From Streptosporangium sp. NBC_01755 (GTDB taxonomy: Bacteria; Actinomycetota; Actinomycetes; Streptosporangiales; Streptosporangiaceae): a stretch of 64,000 nucleotides of DNA. The DNA lies in assembly GCF_035917995.1 (NCBI RefSeq), contig NZ_CP109131.1, positions 7,254,001-7,318,000 of the forward strand, in the 5' to 3' direction. Below are positions 47,610-55,912 of the stretch, one piece after another. Both the position numbers and the translations under genes were made by a program. The first letter of the stretch is position 1; the number at the start of each line of letters is the position of its first letter. The notes beneath the pieces were generated by a model. The model ran no database searches. It saw only the letters and a list, made by a program, of their open reading frames with translations, and was not told the origin of the DNA.

Positions 47610-49097
47610 ATGCCGAAGCAGGTAGCAAACCGGCTCATCTCGTGGGCGAGTGACATCGAGCCTGAGACGATCAAGCAGGCCGCCCGTACCGCACGCCTCC
47701 CGTTCATCGAGGGACACGTTGCCCTCATGCCCGACGCCCACGTCGGCATGGGTGCCACGGTCGGCTCCGTCATCCCCACCCGAGGCGCGATCATCCCGTC
47801 CGCGGTTGGTGTGGACATCGGCTGCGGCATGATCGCAACCGAAACCAACCTCACCGCTTCCGACCTGCCCGACGACCTGTCCGAGCTCATGCCGTTGGTC
47901 GAGCAGCAGATCCCCGCCGGCGTAGGCAAGGGACACGATGACCCCGCCGTCGATGAGGCACTGTCCGCGCTGAACAAGCCGCACACTGAGCTCACGGCGA
48001 AGCAGGAGGAGACCGTCGCCGCCCAGTTCGGCACCCTCGGCTCCGGCAACCACTTCGTCGAGGTCTGCCTCGACGAGCGTGACCACGTGTGGACTGTCCT
48101 GCACTCCGGATCCCGCGGCATTGGCAACCAGCTCGCCACCAAGCACATCGCCGAGGCGAAGAAGCTGATGGCGCAGTACTTCATCACCCTGGATGACCCG
48201 GACCTTGCCTACCTGGTGCAGGGCACCCCGCAGTTCACTGCCTACATCCGCGACATGCTGTGGTCGCAGCGGTACGCCATGGGCTCCCGTGCCCGCATGG
48301 ACAGGGTCCTCAGCGCAGCCCTGTTCGGCGTCGTCGGCAAGGGCGATCGGACTCGAACGATCAATTGCTTCGCTGGTGAGACCCCAGTGATGACGAGTTC
48401 AGGTGTACGGCCCATCGCCGAGCTGTCCGGGGGCGTCCATGAGCTGCTCACCACGGACGGTGAATGGGTCAAGGCCCCGGTCCAGTCGTTCGGCCGTCAG
48501 AAGCTCATGCGTGTGCGGCTGTCCCGAAACGGTGTCGAGAAGATCGTCTACGCGACGCCTGGCCACCGCTGGCTCCTACGCACGCACTCCAGCGGTGGCA
48601 CACGCTACTGGGAGAAGCGGCCTGTCGAGGTGACCACGGCCGAGCTGCAGCAGGGGAACCGTCTCGCTTGGACCTTCGCCAAGAGGCCAGATGGGATGGT
48701 CGTGGGCAACGATGGAGCCGCAAGGGGCTTCGTTTTCGGCGATGGATCGGTGACCTCCCGCAACAGGTCCCGTGCGATCTTCTGCGGCGACAGGGATCTC
48801 GCCCTGTTGCATCTCTTCGAGGGCGTCGGCAACCCGCCACGGGCCTACGACGGCATGAAAGTGATCAGCGGGCTGCCCGTGGAGTGGAAGACGAGCATGC
48901 CGTCACTTGACAGCGCGCCTTCCTACCTTTACGGCTGGCGGGCTACATCGAGCAGGCCATGCTGGTCGCAGGCTGGCATTTCTACGACGTGCTCAACCCG
49001 TCGACCTCGGATGCGGCCAGGATCGGCGCCCGGCAACGTCGAGGAAGGTGATGTGGCTGGCGTCGTGCGGCGGCCGCCAGCGGAGGGCAGCGTCTGA
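47610..49097 (+). pseudogene. rtcB: RtcB RNA ligase interrupted by an intein and truncated
   Basis: Residues 1-250 match the N-terminal part of RtcB, the GTP- and Mn-dependent 3'-phosphate RNA ligase (MPDAHVGMG, VGVDIGCGM, LGSGNHFVEV, LHSGSRGIG). At the conserved INC-HHN site an intein begins: CFAGETPVMTSSGV as block A, YATPGHRWLL as block B, and ARGFVFGDGSV as a LAGLIDADG-type endonuclease motif. Near 48935 the frame is lost: YLYGW and AGYIEQAMLVAG lie in different frames, consistent with loss of a TGGC repeat. Neither the intein C-terminus nor the C-extein with the HHN motif is found, so no active ligase can form. Confidence 0.85.
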
Positions 49098-49257
49098 CTT
49101 CGGGCGGGCGAGGGAACAGCAGCCGGGCATTACGGTGGCCGATGTGCCCCCGCGTATCCATCCAGCTCAGCCGTACTCGTGGAGGGCCCACCTCCAACTC
49201 AGGCCCACTTGAGAACGCCCTTGGAGCCGGAGTCCGAGGCGCAGTCGGCTCTTGCGG

Positions 49258-50181
49258 TTATTGCGTGGGTCGGCGTGCTTGTCGCACTTCGCGGTCGATT
49301 GCCCAGGCGTCTGCCACTGAGCCCACGTGCCCGAGCTTGTCAGGGTTGATCACCGCGCGGATCGTCTGGATCTGCCCGTCGAGTACATCGAGCGCCAGGG
49401 TGTGGAGCACCTTGCCGTCCCGGTCGCGGAAGATCGCGCCCGGTTGGCCGTTGATCTCGTGCGGCTCGCCTGTCACACCGATCAGGGCCATCTGGGGGAA
49501 GACGGAGGCGAGCAGCCGGGCCACGTTCTGCGCTCCGATCACCGCGTTGGTCAGCTGCGGGGCCTTGCCGCCGCCGTCGCCGACCATCGATACGTCGGCA
49601 GCCAGCAGGTTCTGCAGGGCGGCGACGTCGCCTTCACGCAGGGCGTCGAAGAACCGCGACGCCAGTTCTTGCCGCTCTTTTCGGTCCGCCTCGAAGCGGG
49701 GCCGGCCTGCGGCCATATGGCGTCGCGCTCGCACCGCCAGTTGGCGGCACGCCGTCTCCGAGCGCGCCACGGCCAAGGCGACCTCGGGAAAGTCGAAGTC
49801 GAACACCTCGCGCAGGACGAAGACCGCCCTCTCGAGCGGGGACAGCCGTTCCAGCAACACCAGGGCCGCCATCGACAACGAGTCAGCCAGCTCCGCTGAC
49901 CGCTCCGGGTCCTGGTAAGGGTCGGCGAGCAGCGGCTCGGGGAGCCACGGCCCGATGTACTGCTCTCGCCGGACGCGGGCCGAGCGCAGCACGTCGATCG
50001 AGATCCGGGTCACCGTCGCCGACAGGAACGCCTTGGCCGACCGGGGCTGGGCCGGGGCGGCCTCGAAGCGCAGCCAGGTCTCCTGGACCACGTCTTCGGC
50101 CTCGCTCACGCTGCCCAGAATCCGGTAGGCGATCGAGAACAACAGCGGCCGAAGCTCCTGAAACTCCTCAGCACCGCTCAC
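49258..50181 (-). CDS. ECF41-type RNA polymerase sigma factor (SigJ-like)
   Basis: The 307-residue protein has sigma region 2 (LLFSIAYRILGSVSEAEDVVQE) and region 4 (SPLERAVFVLREVFDFDFPE) followed by a SnoaL-like C-terminal domain. The three ECF41 hallmarks are present: the linker IGPWLPEP, DGGGKAPQ and NPDKL. In this family the C-terminal domain itself controls activity, replacing an anti-sigma factor. Its GTG overlaps the stop of an epimerase gene (GTGA); oxidoreductase or epimerase partners are usual for ECF41, and the partner is probably a target. Confidence 0.9.
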   Translation of the reverse strand: MSGAEEFQELRPLLFSIAYRILGSVSEAEDVVQETWLRFEAAPAQPRSAKAFLSATVTRISIDVLRSARVRREQYIGPWLPEPLLADPYQDPERSAELADSLSMAALVLLERLSPLERAVFVLREVFDFDFPEVALAVARSETACRQLAVRARRHMAAGRPRFEADRKERQELASRFFDALREGDVAALQNLLAADVSMVGDGGGKAPQLTNAVIGAQNVARLLASVFPQMALIGVTGEPHEINGQPGAIFRDRDGKVLHTLALDVLDGQIQTIRAVINPDKLGHVGSVADAWAIDREVRQARRPTQ

Positions 50182-51083
50182 TGGTGCACCTCCTTGAAGC
50201 CCTGCCTCCACGAGGGGTAGCGCAGCTGCCAGCCGAGCTCCCGCTTGGCCCTGGCGTTGGACAAGCCGCGCCCCTCGGTCGTCATCGTCACCTGTCCGGC
50301 CAGCAGCCGGGCCAGCCATGTGGGCACCCGCTTCGGCCGCTTGGCTCCGGCGCACTCCGCCAGATACGGCAGCCATTCGCTGGCGGTGGCCGGTTCGTCG
50401 TCCACGATGTTGAACACCCCTTTGGCCTTCTGCTCCACCGCCAGGACTGTGGCGCTCGCCGCGTCGTCCAGATGCACCCAGGAAGAGTAGCCGGTACCGC
50501 CCACTACCAGCGGGAACTGCCGCCTGCGGATGAGCTCGACCTGGTCGTCGGTGGCGCCAGGTCCGTACAGCCCGCCATAGCGTAGGGCCGCACCGCCGGC
50601 CGCGACGACCACCCCCTCGACATGGCTGATCGCCGCCGCCCCAGCGCGCGCCACCATACCTTCCTCGGCCGTCACCCATCCGTCCGGCCGAATACCGTTC
50701 CACGAGGCGTTGCTCTGCGCGACGACGTGGGAGACCCCGGTGGCCTCAGCAGCGGCCAGCAGGTGGTCCGTCCCCTCCGTGCGAAGCCGGTTGGTCTGGG
50801 CGAACCACCGGTCGAGGCGCTTCACATCGGGCTTACCCGCGTGCGCCATCGAAATCGCGGTCATCTGATGCACGATCGCCTCCGGCCGAGCCACAGCCAC
50901 CACCTCACCGACCGACATCGCATCCAGGCTGTCCATCACCACCCCCTCCGCGCCCAGCTCCGCCAGCAACCCCAACTTTGCCTCACTCGTGGTCGTGGCC
51001 GTCACCTGGTGACCTCGCGCCACGAGCTGCGACACCAGCCGCTGCCCCAGAACCCCGCGGCCAGCAGCCCGGCAGCGATCCAC
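50178..51083 (-). CDS. NAD-dependent epimerase/dehydratase family protein, 5' end rearranged
   Basis: The protein keeps most of an atypical SDR: RLVSQLVARGHQVTATT, VHQMTAISMA, VVAQSNASWNG, ALRYGGLYGPG and WVHLDDAASATV. The expected N-terminal strand and first glycines (a GATG-type start) are missing. The frame enters at GRGVLGQRL, and upstream DNA encodes, in another frame, the start of a different protein. A GTG at 51083 would give VDRCRAAGRGVLGQ, which by luck restores a GxGxxG spacing, so the product could still work. It is coupled to the ECF41 sigma gene. Confidence 0.65.
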   Translation of the reverse strand: MDRCRAAGRGVLGQRLVSQLVARGHQVTATTTSEAKLGLLAELGAEGVVMDSLDAMSVGEVVAVARPEAIVHQMTAISMAHAGKPDVKRLDRWFAQTNRLRTEGTDHLLAAAEATGVSHVVAQSNASWNGIRPDGWVTAEEGMVARAGAAAISHVEGVVVAAGGAALRYGGLYGPGATDDQVELIRRRQFPLVVGGTGYSSWVHLDDAASATVLAVEQKAKGVFNIVDDEPATASEWLPYLAECAGAKRPKRVPTWLARLLAGQVTMTTEGRGLSNARAKRELGWQLRYPSWRQGFKEVHQ

Positions 51084-51097
51084 AACGCGAGGTTCAT
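51050..51097 (-). pseudogene. 5' fragment of a DoxX-like gene
   Basis: An ATG at 51097 behind AAGGAG encodes MNLALWIAAGLLAAG, which resembles the first membrane helix of DoxX-family proteins, then runs out of the family at the epimerase junction. Only the start is left, so a deletion seems to have fused two neighbouring genes. Confidence 0.45.
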
Positions 51098-51189
51098 CAG
51101 CTACTCCTTGATCGAGAATTGCCTGCACCTCCTAGACGAGACAGCGGTCCCGCCAGTGACATTCGTCGTACCAGCCCAGAAGGTCTCGA

Positions 51190-51217
51190 CTGTGAGGCCG
51201 CTCATGCCGTGTCACAG
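51190..51217. promoter_or_regulatory. Candidate operator, CTGTGA-n16-TCACAG
   Basis: Six-base perfect inverted repeats flank 16 bases in the gap between the epimerase/ECF41 operon and the divergent SDR gene, 28 bases before the SDR ATG. The arms resemble CRP-family half-sites, but the spacing is wider than usual. Confidence 0.4.
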
Positions 51218-51245
51218 CCGGTCGGGGTATCTCGTCTTAGAGGGC

Positions 51246-51989
51246 ATGACGAACTCGGAACAGACCTCGGTACTGATCACCGGAGGCAACAAAGGACTCG
51301 GCCTTGAAACGGCCCGGCGGCTCGGCGAACTCGGCTGGACGATCTTCCTCGGCTCGCGCGACGAAGGGCGAGGACAGGCGGCTGCCGACAAGCTGACCGA
51401 CGGCGGCGCGAACGTGGTCATGGTCCCGCTGGACGTGACCTCGGACGAGTCGGTGACCGACGCGGTACGGCTCGTCCGCAAGCACACCGACCAGCTCGAT
51501 GTGCTGATCAACAACGCCGGCGCGTCAGGGCGGGCCGTCGCGCCCGCGGACGCGACGGCGGAGGAGATCCATTCCGTCTACGACACCAATGTGTACGGAC
51601 CGGTCCGGGTCACGCACGCGTTCCTTCCCCTGCTGCAAGCGGCGGACAATCCGCGGGTGGTGATGGTCTCCAGCGCTGTCGGCTCCTTCGCGGTCGTGAC
51701 CGATCCGGACCAGCCCGCCTCGAAAATGCACGAGCTCGCCTACAGCTCGTCGAAAACGGCGCTGAACATGATCACCGTCCGGTACGCCAACGCGCTCCCG
51801 AACATCAAATTCAACATGATCACTCCCGGAGAAGTCGCCAATCGCAAGTTCGCCGCCACCGACATGAACCGTCACACCGGCCAGCTGACCGTCACCGAGG
51901 GCACCGACCCGATCGTCAAACTCGCGACGATCGACGCCGACGGACCGACCGGGATCTTCATCGATCGCCTTGGCCCCATCGCCTGGTGA
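51246..51989 (+). CDS. Short-chain dehydrogenase/reductase
   Basis: The 247-residue protein has the classical SDR pieces: LITGGNKGLGLETARRL for nucleotide binding, LINNAGASG, the serine in MVSSAVGS and the catalytic YSSSKTALN. It lacks the extra helices of epimerases. It probably reduces a carbonyl with NAD(P)H; substrate unknown. The ATG at 51246 has only a close AGAGGG. It is divergent from the ECF41 operon, whose members often drive such oxidoreductases. Confidence 0.85.
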   Translation: MTNSEQTSVLITGGNKGLGLETARRLGELGWTIFLGSRDEGRGQAAADKLTDGGANVVMVPLDVTSDESVTDAVRLVRKHTDQLDVLINNAGASGRAVAPADATAEEIHSVYDTNVYGPVRVTHAFLPLLQAADNPRVVMVSSAVGSFAVVTDPDQPASKMHELAYSSSKTALNMITVRYANALPNIKFNMITPGEVANRKFAATDMNRHTGQLTVTEGTDPIVKLATIDADGPTGIFIDRLGPIAW

Positions 51990-52161
51990 CCGACGCGCAA
52001 CCACCCTCGGCACCTTGCCGGCGACCCCGCAAAGGGCCGAGGTGACACGTTTCGAAGCCATCTTTGTCCCCACGTAGGCGGCGGTCGGCGCGGCGCGCGG
52101 ATGAACGCCGACCTTGAACGGCCGGAACAACTCAGCCAGATCTATTACTGGGAGGTCATTC

Positions 52162-52355
52162 ATGCCGAAGAGCGTTGCCGGCGAACTCGCCGGCCTGGAG
52201 CTGCCGGTCGAGCGTGGCTGCCCGTTCGCTCCGCCTGCCGCCTACGAGCGACTGCGCGAGCAGGCGCCGATCAGCAAGGTCCGCCTGGTCAGCGGCGGCG
52301 AGGCGTGGTGGTGTCCGGGCATGAGGAGGGCCGTGCCATCCTCACCGACGGCCGT
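52162..52355 (+). pseudogene. 5' fragment of a cytochrome P450 gene
   Basis: The ATG at 52162 starts MPKSVAGELAGLELPVERGC and PFAPPAAYERLREQAPISKV, a bacterial P450 N-terminus. After GEAWW one base is missing, and the next frame reads VSGHEEGRAILTDGRW, the usual continuation. The match stops at about 52355, where an ECF sigma fragment begins on the other strand. The heme-binding Cys region is absent. Confidence 0.7.
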
Positions 52356-52608
52356 TGGCCAGGACACGACGGGCCACGCCGTACAGCCACAGGCGGGCCG
52401 CATGGCCGCCGGGGATGTCCTCCACGCGGCGCCAGGCGATGGTGAAGGTCTCGGCGAGGGCGTCCGCGGCGTCGTCGGAGGATTCGGTACGCCGCCGAAG
52501 GTAGGCGAGGATGTCGGGGTAGTGCGCGGTGTAGATCTCTTCGAAGCACTGCCTGGGGTCAGGGGGCCCACGCTGCTCCTTCTTGTCGGGGACTCTTTCA
52601 CTCCGCAC
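52342..52608 (-). pseudogene. 5' fragment of an ECF sigma factor gene
   Basis: The minus strand encodes sigma region 2 (CFEEIYTAHYPDILAYLRRR, then DALAETFTIAWRRVEDIP and LWLYGVARRVLAN) and stops at the junction with the P450 fragment. Region 4 is missing, so no functional sigma factor can be made. The P450 and sigma fragments meet tail to tail, as if one deletion removed both 3' ends. Confidence 0.75.
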
Positions 52609-52611
52609 GTG

Positions 52612-52990
52612 TCCGGATCCGGCGGATTGTTTCACCCCGGACCGGAAAATTTCCCGAGCGGTTTGAAGGGGCGCTTTGAGGGGGCGCTTTGAGCGGATGG
52701 TTTGAGCGGATGGTTTGAGCGGATGGTTTGAGCGGCGTCCCGGGCCGTGTCGCCGAGGTGGCCGGGGGCCGCGAGGTGGTCAGGGCGTGCGCGACGCCCC
52801 GCGTGACCCTCGGTGACCGGCCGGGCGTCGCAGGGTGAGCGGGGGACGCCGCCCCTCGATTTCCCGCCCAATCAGCACATGCAGTCCATATGCCGTTAAC
52901 CGCATTAACTAGCGGGTGTTCACCGGCGCTCCTACCGTTGGGATTGCTCAGGGAAGTGGTTCTGCTGATCCTCGCTTTGGAGGTTCGTCG
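52612..52990. other. Gap with tandem repeats and promoter of the PhoX-like gene
   Basis: The left half holds a TTTGA-ending tandem repeat array. The right half, from about 52880, has AT-richer DNA (GTTAACCGCATTAAC) and a single GTTCACC that might be half of a PhoP-type site, then GGAGG before the ATG at 52991. No gene is credible here. Confidence 0.5.
52668..52731. repeat. Minisatellite of 12- and 13-base units
   Basis: Two units of about 12-13 bases ending in GCGCTTTGA (52668-52692) are followed by three perfect copies of GCGGATGGTTTGA (52693-52731). The shared TTTGA end suggests growth by slippage from one ancestral unit. Confidence 0.9.
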
Positions 52991-54145
52991 ATGGAACGCC
53001 GCACATTCCTTCGTGCTTCGGTGCTCGGCACGAGCACCCTGGCCCTCACCGGAAGCCTCTGGCAGGACGCCCTCGCGGCTCCGGCCCAGAACGCCGCAGG
53101 TCCCTATGGCCCCCTGCTGGCCGCCGACGCCAACGGCATCCAACTCCCCGCCGGATTCACCAGCCAAGTGATCGCCCAATCCGGCCAGGTGGTCCCCGGC
53201 ACCTCCTACACCTGGCACAGCGCCCCCGACGGCGGCGCCTGCTTCGCCGACGGCGGCGGCTGGATCTACGTGTCCAACTCGGAGATCAACCCCGGCGGCG
53301 GCGCCTCGGCGATCCGCTTCGACTCCGCGGGCAACGCCGTCTCGGCCACCTCGATCCTGTCGGGCACCCGGCAGAACTGCGCGGGCGGCGCGACACCGTG
53401 GAACACCTGGCTGTCGTGCGAGGAGGTCAACCGCGGCTACGTCTACGAAACCCGGCCCTTCGGCGGCGCGGCGACACAGCGCCCGGCCATGGGTCGCTTC
53501 AAACACGAGGCGGCCGCCGCCGACCCGGTCCGCAAGGTCATCTACCTCACCGAGGACGAGAGCAACGGGCGGTTCTACCGGTTCATCCCCACCACCTGGG
53601 GTGACCTGTCATCGGGAACGCTGCAGGTGCTGCGCGCGGGCTCGGCCACCTCGGGCTCCTTCACCTGGGCGAACGTTCCCGATCCCGATGGCTCCCCGAC
53701 CGCGACCCGCAGCCAGGTCTCCGGATCGAAGGCCTTCAACGGCGGCGAGGGATGTCACTACGCGAGCGACACCGTGTGGTTCACCACCAAGGGCGACAAC
53801 AGGGTCTGGCAGGTCAACGTCGCCGCCGGCACCTACGAGCTCGCCTACGACGACAGCCTCGTCAGCCCCGGCACCGCGCCGCTGACCGGCGTGGACAACG
53901 TCACCGGCTCGACCTTCGGCGACCTCTACGTCGCCGAGGACGGTGGCAACATGGAGATCTGCCTGATCACCCCCAACGACACCATCTCCCCGTTCCTGCG
54001 CATCAACGGCCAGGGGTCCTCGGAGATCACCGGTCCGGCCTTCACCCCCGCAGGCGACCGCCTGTACTTCTCCTCCCAGCGCGGCACGTCAGGTTCCTCA
54101 TCCGGGGGCATCACCTACTGCGTGACCGGCCCGTTCCGTACCTGA
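52991..54145 (+). CDS. Tat-exported PhoX-like (DUF839) protein
   Basis: The 384-residue protein has a twin-arginine signal (MERRTFLRASVLG). A beta-propeller-like body carries DUF839/PhoX features: LSCEEVNRGYVYE, YLTEDESNGRFYRF, FNGGEGCHYASD and DLYVAEDGGNMEICL. PhoX enzymes are exported calcium- and iron-dependent phosphatases. This protein is shorter than typical PhoX (over 600 residues), so phosphatase activity is uncertain and a related propeller role is possible. GGAGG supports the ATG. A strong terminator follows at 54205. Confidence 0.8.
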   Translation: MERRTFLRASVLGTSTLALTGSLWQDALAAPAQNAAGPYGPLLAADANGIQLPAGFTSQVIAQSGQVVPGTSYTWHSAPDGGACFADGGGWIYVSNSEINPGGGASAIRFDSAGNAVSATSILSGTRQNCAGGATPWNTWLSCEEVNRGYVYETRPFGGAATQRPAMGRFKHEAAAADPVRKVIYLTEDESNGRFYRFIPTTWGDLSSGTLQVLRAGSATSGSFTWANVPDPDGSPTATRSQVSGSKAFNGGEGCHYASDTVWFTTKGDNRVWQVNVAAGTYELAYDDSLVSPGTAPLTGVDNVTGSTFGDLYVAEDGGNMEICLITPNDTISPFLRINGQGSSEITGPAFTPAGDRLYFSSQRGTSGSSSGGITYCVTGPFRT

Positions 54146-54204
54146 GGACGGCCGGGCCGTGCGGCGCCGATCGCATGGTCCGCCGACCGGGGATACCTCT
54201 GATC

Positions 54205-54232
54205 GAACCCGTCCCTTCTCCGGGACGGGTTC
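54205..54232 (+). terminator. Terminator hairpin after the PhoX-like gene
   Basis: GAACCCGTCCC (54205-54215) and GGGACGGGTTC (54222-54232) form a perfect 11-bp stem with a six-base loop followed by TTG. It isolates the next operon. Confidence 0.7.
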
Positions 54233-54262
54233 TTGCCCGGGGTGCTGCTCAACGGCTTCCGG

Positions 54263-54285
54263 ATTCTAGAGAGTCTCTCTAGAAT
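54263..54285. promoter_or_regulatory. Operator palindrome of the SDR-tetR operon
   Basis: ATTCTAGAGA (54263-54272) and TCTCTAGAAT (54276-54285) are perfect inverted arms around GTC. The element overlaps the -35 region of a promoter with -10 TACGAT at 54290-54295, so binding would block transcription. The TetR protein encoded in the same operon is the obvious ligand-controlled candidate. Confidence 0.8.
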
Positions 54286-54301
54286 CGGCTACGATTTCGA
54301 C

Positions 54302-55087
54302 ATGAGACCCACTGTCGTCATCACCGGGGGCAACCGCGGGATCGGCCTGGCCACGGCCGAGGAGTTCGCCCGCCGCGATCACCGAGTGATGATCGTGGCC
54401 AGGAATCCCGCCGCGGCGGGTGAGGCCGCCCGGCTCGGCGCCGAACTGGTCACCGGAGATCTTTCGACCCTGAAGGGGATCCGGGCCGTCGCCGAGGCGC
54501 TGGCCGGGACCTGCCCGCGACTCGACGTGCTGGTCCACAACGCCGGGATCTGGCCATCGGCGCGGCGGCTCACCGAGGACGGTTTCGAGGAGTCCTTCGC
54601 CGTCAACCACCTGGCGCCCTTCCTGCTCAATCACCTGCTGGAGGATCGCCTGACCAGGGTCGTCCAGGTCACCGCGGGTCTGTACGTCAAGGGGCGTGCC
54701 GACCTCGTGCGCACCCCGGCCGGCGCGGACTTCTCTCCCCTGCGCACCTACGCCGACACCAAGCTCTGCAACCTGGCGCTGATGCCGCTGTGGGCCGCGC
54801 GCTGGAAGCCGCGGGGCATCACGATCGACGCCGTCCACCCCGGAGTGATCAGGACCGGGCTCGGCGACCGGGGCGGCCCGGTGGGGGTGCTGCTGAAGAC
54901 CGCGAAGCTGCTGTGGAAGGCGCCGGCCGACGGCGCGGCTCCGGTCGTACGGCTGGCGCTCGACCAGACCGGTACCGGACGGTACTTCGACGTCGGCCGT
55001 GAACTGCCGCTCGCCTCCGTGGCCGCCGACCCCGAGCCGGCGGGGAAACTGTGGGCGCAGGCCGCGGAGCTGACCGGTGTCGCCTAG
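54302..55087 (+). CDS. Short-chain dehydrogenase/reductase, TetR-coupled
   Basis: The 261-residue SDR has VVITGGNRGIGLATAEEF, the diagnostic VHNAG and a YADTK catalytic pair. The serine position is QVTAGLY, which shows Thr/Ala rather than the usual Ser. It resembles retinol-dehydrogenase-like bacterial SDRs. The ATG lies six bases after the TACGAT -10 element, so the message is probably leaderless. Its 3' end overlaps the tetR start by 11 bases. A TetR-controlled enzyme acting on the inducer is a reasonable inference. Confidence 0.85.
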   Translation: MRPTVVITGGNRGIGLATAEEFARRDHRVMIVARNPAAAGEAARLGAELVTGDLSTLKGIRAVAEALAGTCPRLDVLVHNAGIWPSARRLTEDGFEESFAVNHLAPFLLNHLLEDRLTRVVQVTAGLYVKGRADLVRTPAGADFSPLRTYADTKLCNLALMPLWAARWKPRGITIDAVHPGVIRTGLGDRGGPVGVLLKTAKLLWKAPADGAAPVVRLALDQTGTGRYFDVGRELPLASVAADPEPAGKLWAQAAELTGVA

Positions 55088-55730
55088 ACAGCGGCGTGGC
55101 GAGGAGACCCGGGAGCGGCTGCTGGCGGTGGCACTGGACCTCTACGCGGAGAAGGGCGCCGACGGCTTCACCATGACGGCGGTGACCGCTACGAGCGGCG
55201 TCAGCGTCGGAAGCCTCTACCACCACTTCGGCAGCTTCGACGGGCTGGCGGCCGCCCTCTACGCGCGCTGCCTGTCCGACCTGCTCGACGCCGTCATCGC
55301 CGCACTCGACGCGGTGCCGCAGGGGGAGGAGGGAGGTCCCCGCGACGTCACGGAGGCGCGGGCCGCCGCCGGTGTCCGGGCCGTGGTCACCGGATATCTC
55401 GGCTTCGCCCGCGAGCACAGGGCCGCCGCGCGCTTCGTCCACGCCTCCGCCTACGCCGACTTCCTGGCCGCGCACGCGGATCTGATCGCGGCGGAGAAAG
55501 AGCCCAGGCCGGCCGGGATCCTGGGCTGGCTGCGACCGTACGTCGAGGCGGGGCTGGTCGTGGAGCTGCCCGACGAGCTGATCGAGATGCTGGTCATCGG
55601 CCCGGTCGCGGAGACGGCCCGCCGCTGGCTGGCCGGGGCCCCCGGCATCGACCTGGACGAGGCGTCCCGACTGCTTCCCGAGAGGATCTGGCGATCCCTG
55701 CGGGCCGCCGAGGCGTCGGTGACGAGGTAG
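55077..55730 (+). CDS. TetR-family transcriptional regulator
   Basis: The 217-residue protein has a TetR DNA-binding start (RERLLAVALDLYAEKGADGF, then SGVSVGSLYHHFGSFDGL) and an all-helical ligand domain. Its GTG lies inside the end of the SDR gene, so the two are translated together. It most likely represses its own operon at the 54263 palindrome and releases on binding a small hydrophobic ligand. Confidence 0.88.
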   Translation: MSPRQRRGEETRERLLAVALDLYAEKGADGFTMTAVTATSGVSVGSLYHHFGSFDGLAAALYARCLSDLLDAVIAALDAVPQGEEGGPRDVTEARAAAGVRAVVTGYLGFAREHRAAARFVHASAYADFLAAHADLIAAEKEPRPAGILGWLRPYVEAGLVVELPDELIEMLVIGPVAETARRWLAGAPGIDLDEASRLLPERIWRSLRAAEASVTR

Positions 55731-55880
55731 GAGAGGGTACGAGGTGCCAAGCGTGGAACGCCCCAAGATGGCGTGAATCGCTTGATCATACGCATACGGC
55801 ATTATCGCCGCCCTGTTCATATCTTTCGTACCTCTGTGGGAATTACCTCCTTATAGGGAGTAAGGTTGCCCTGCCCTAAT

Positions 55881-55899
55881 TTAGGTAAGGCTTTCCAAC
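55881..55899. promoter_or_regulatory. Degenerate iron box upstream of efeU
   Basis: TTAGGTAAGGCTTTCCAAC keeps the left half of the IdeR consensus but only 14 of 19 positions overall. Its place 14 bases before the efeU start suggests weaker iron control than in the siderophore locus. Confidence 0.5.
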
Positions 55900-55912
55900 T
55901 CACGGAGTGACG

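Noticed and set aside
49098-49257. C-extein of RtcB in the region after the intein fragment
   Set aside because: None of the three plus-strand frames contains HHN or later RtcB blocks.
52890-52930. PhoP box upstream of the PhoX-like gene
   Set aside because: Only one good GTTCACC unit; neighbouring similar motifs are not spaced by 11 bases, so the direct-repeat pattern fails.
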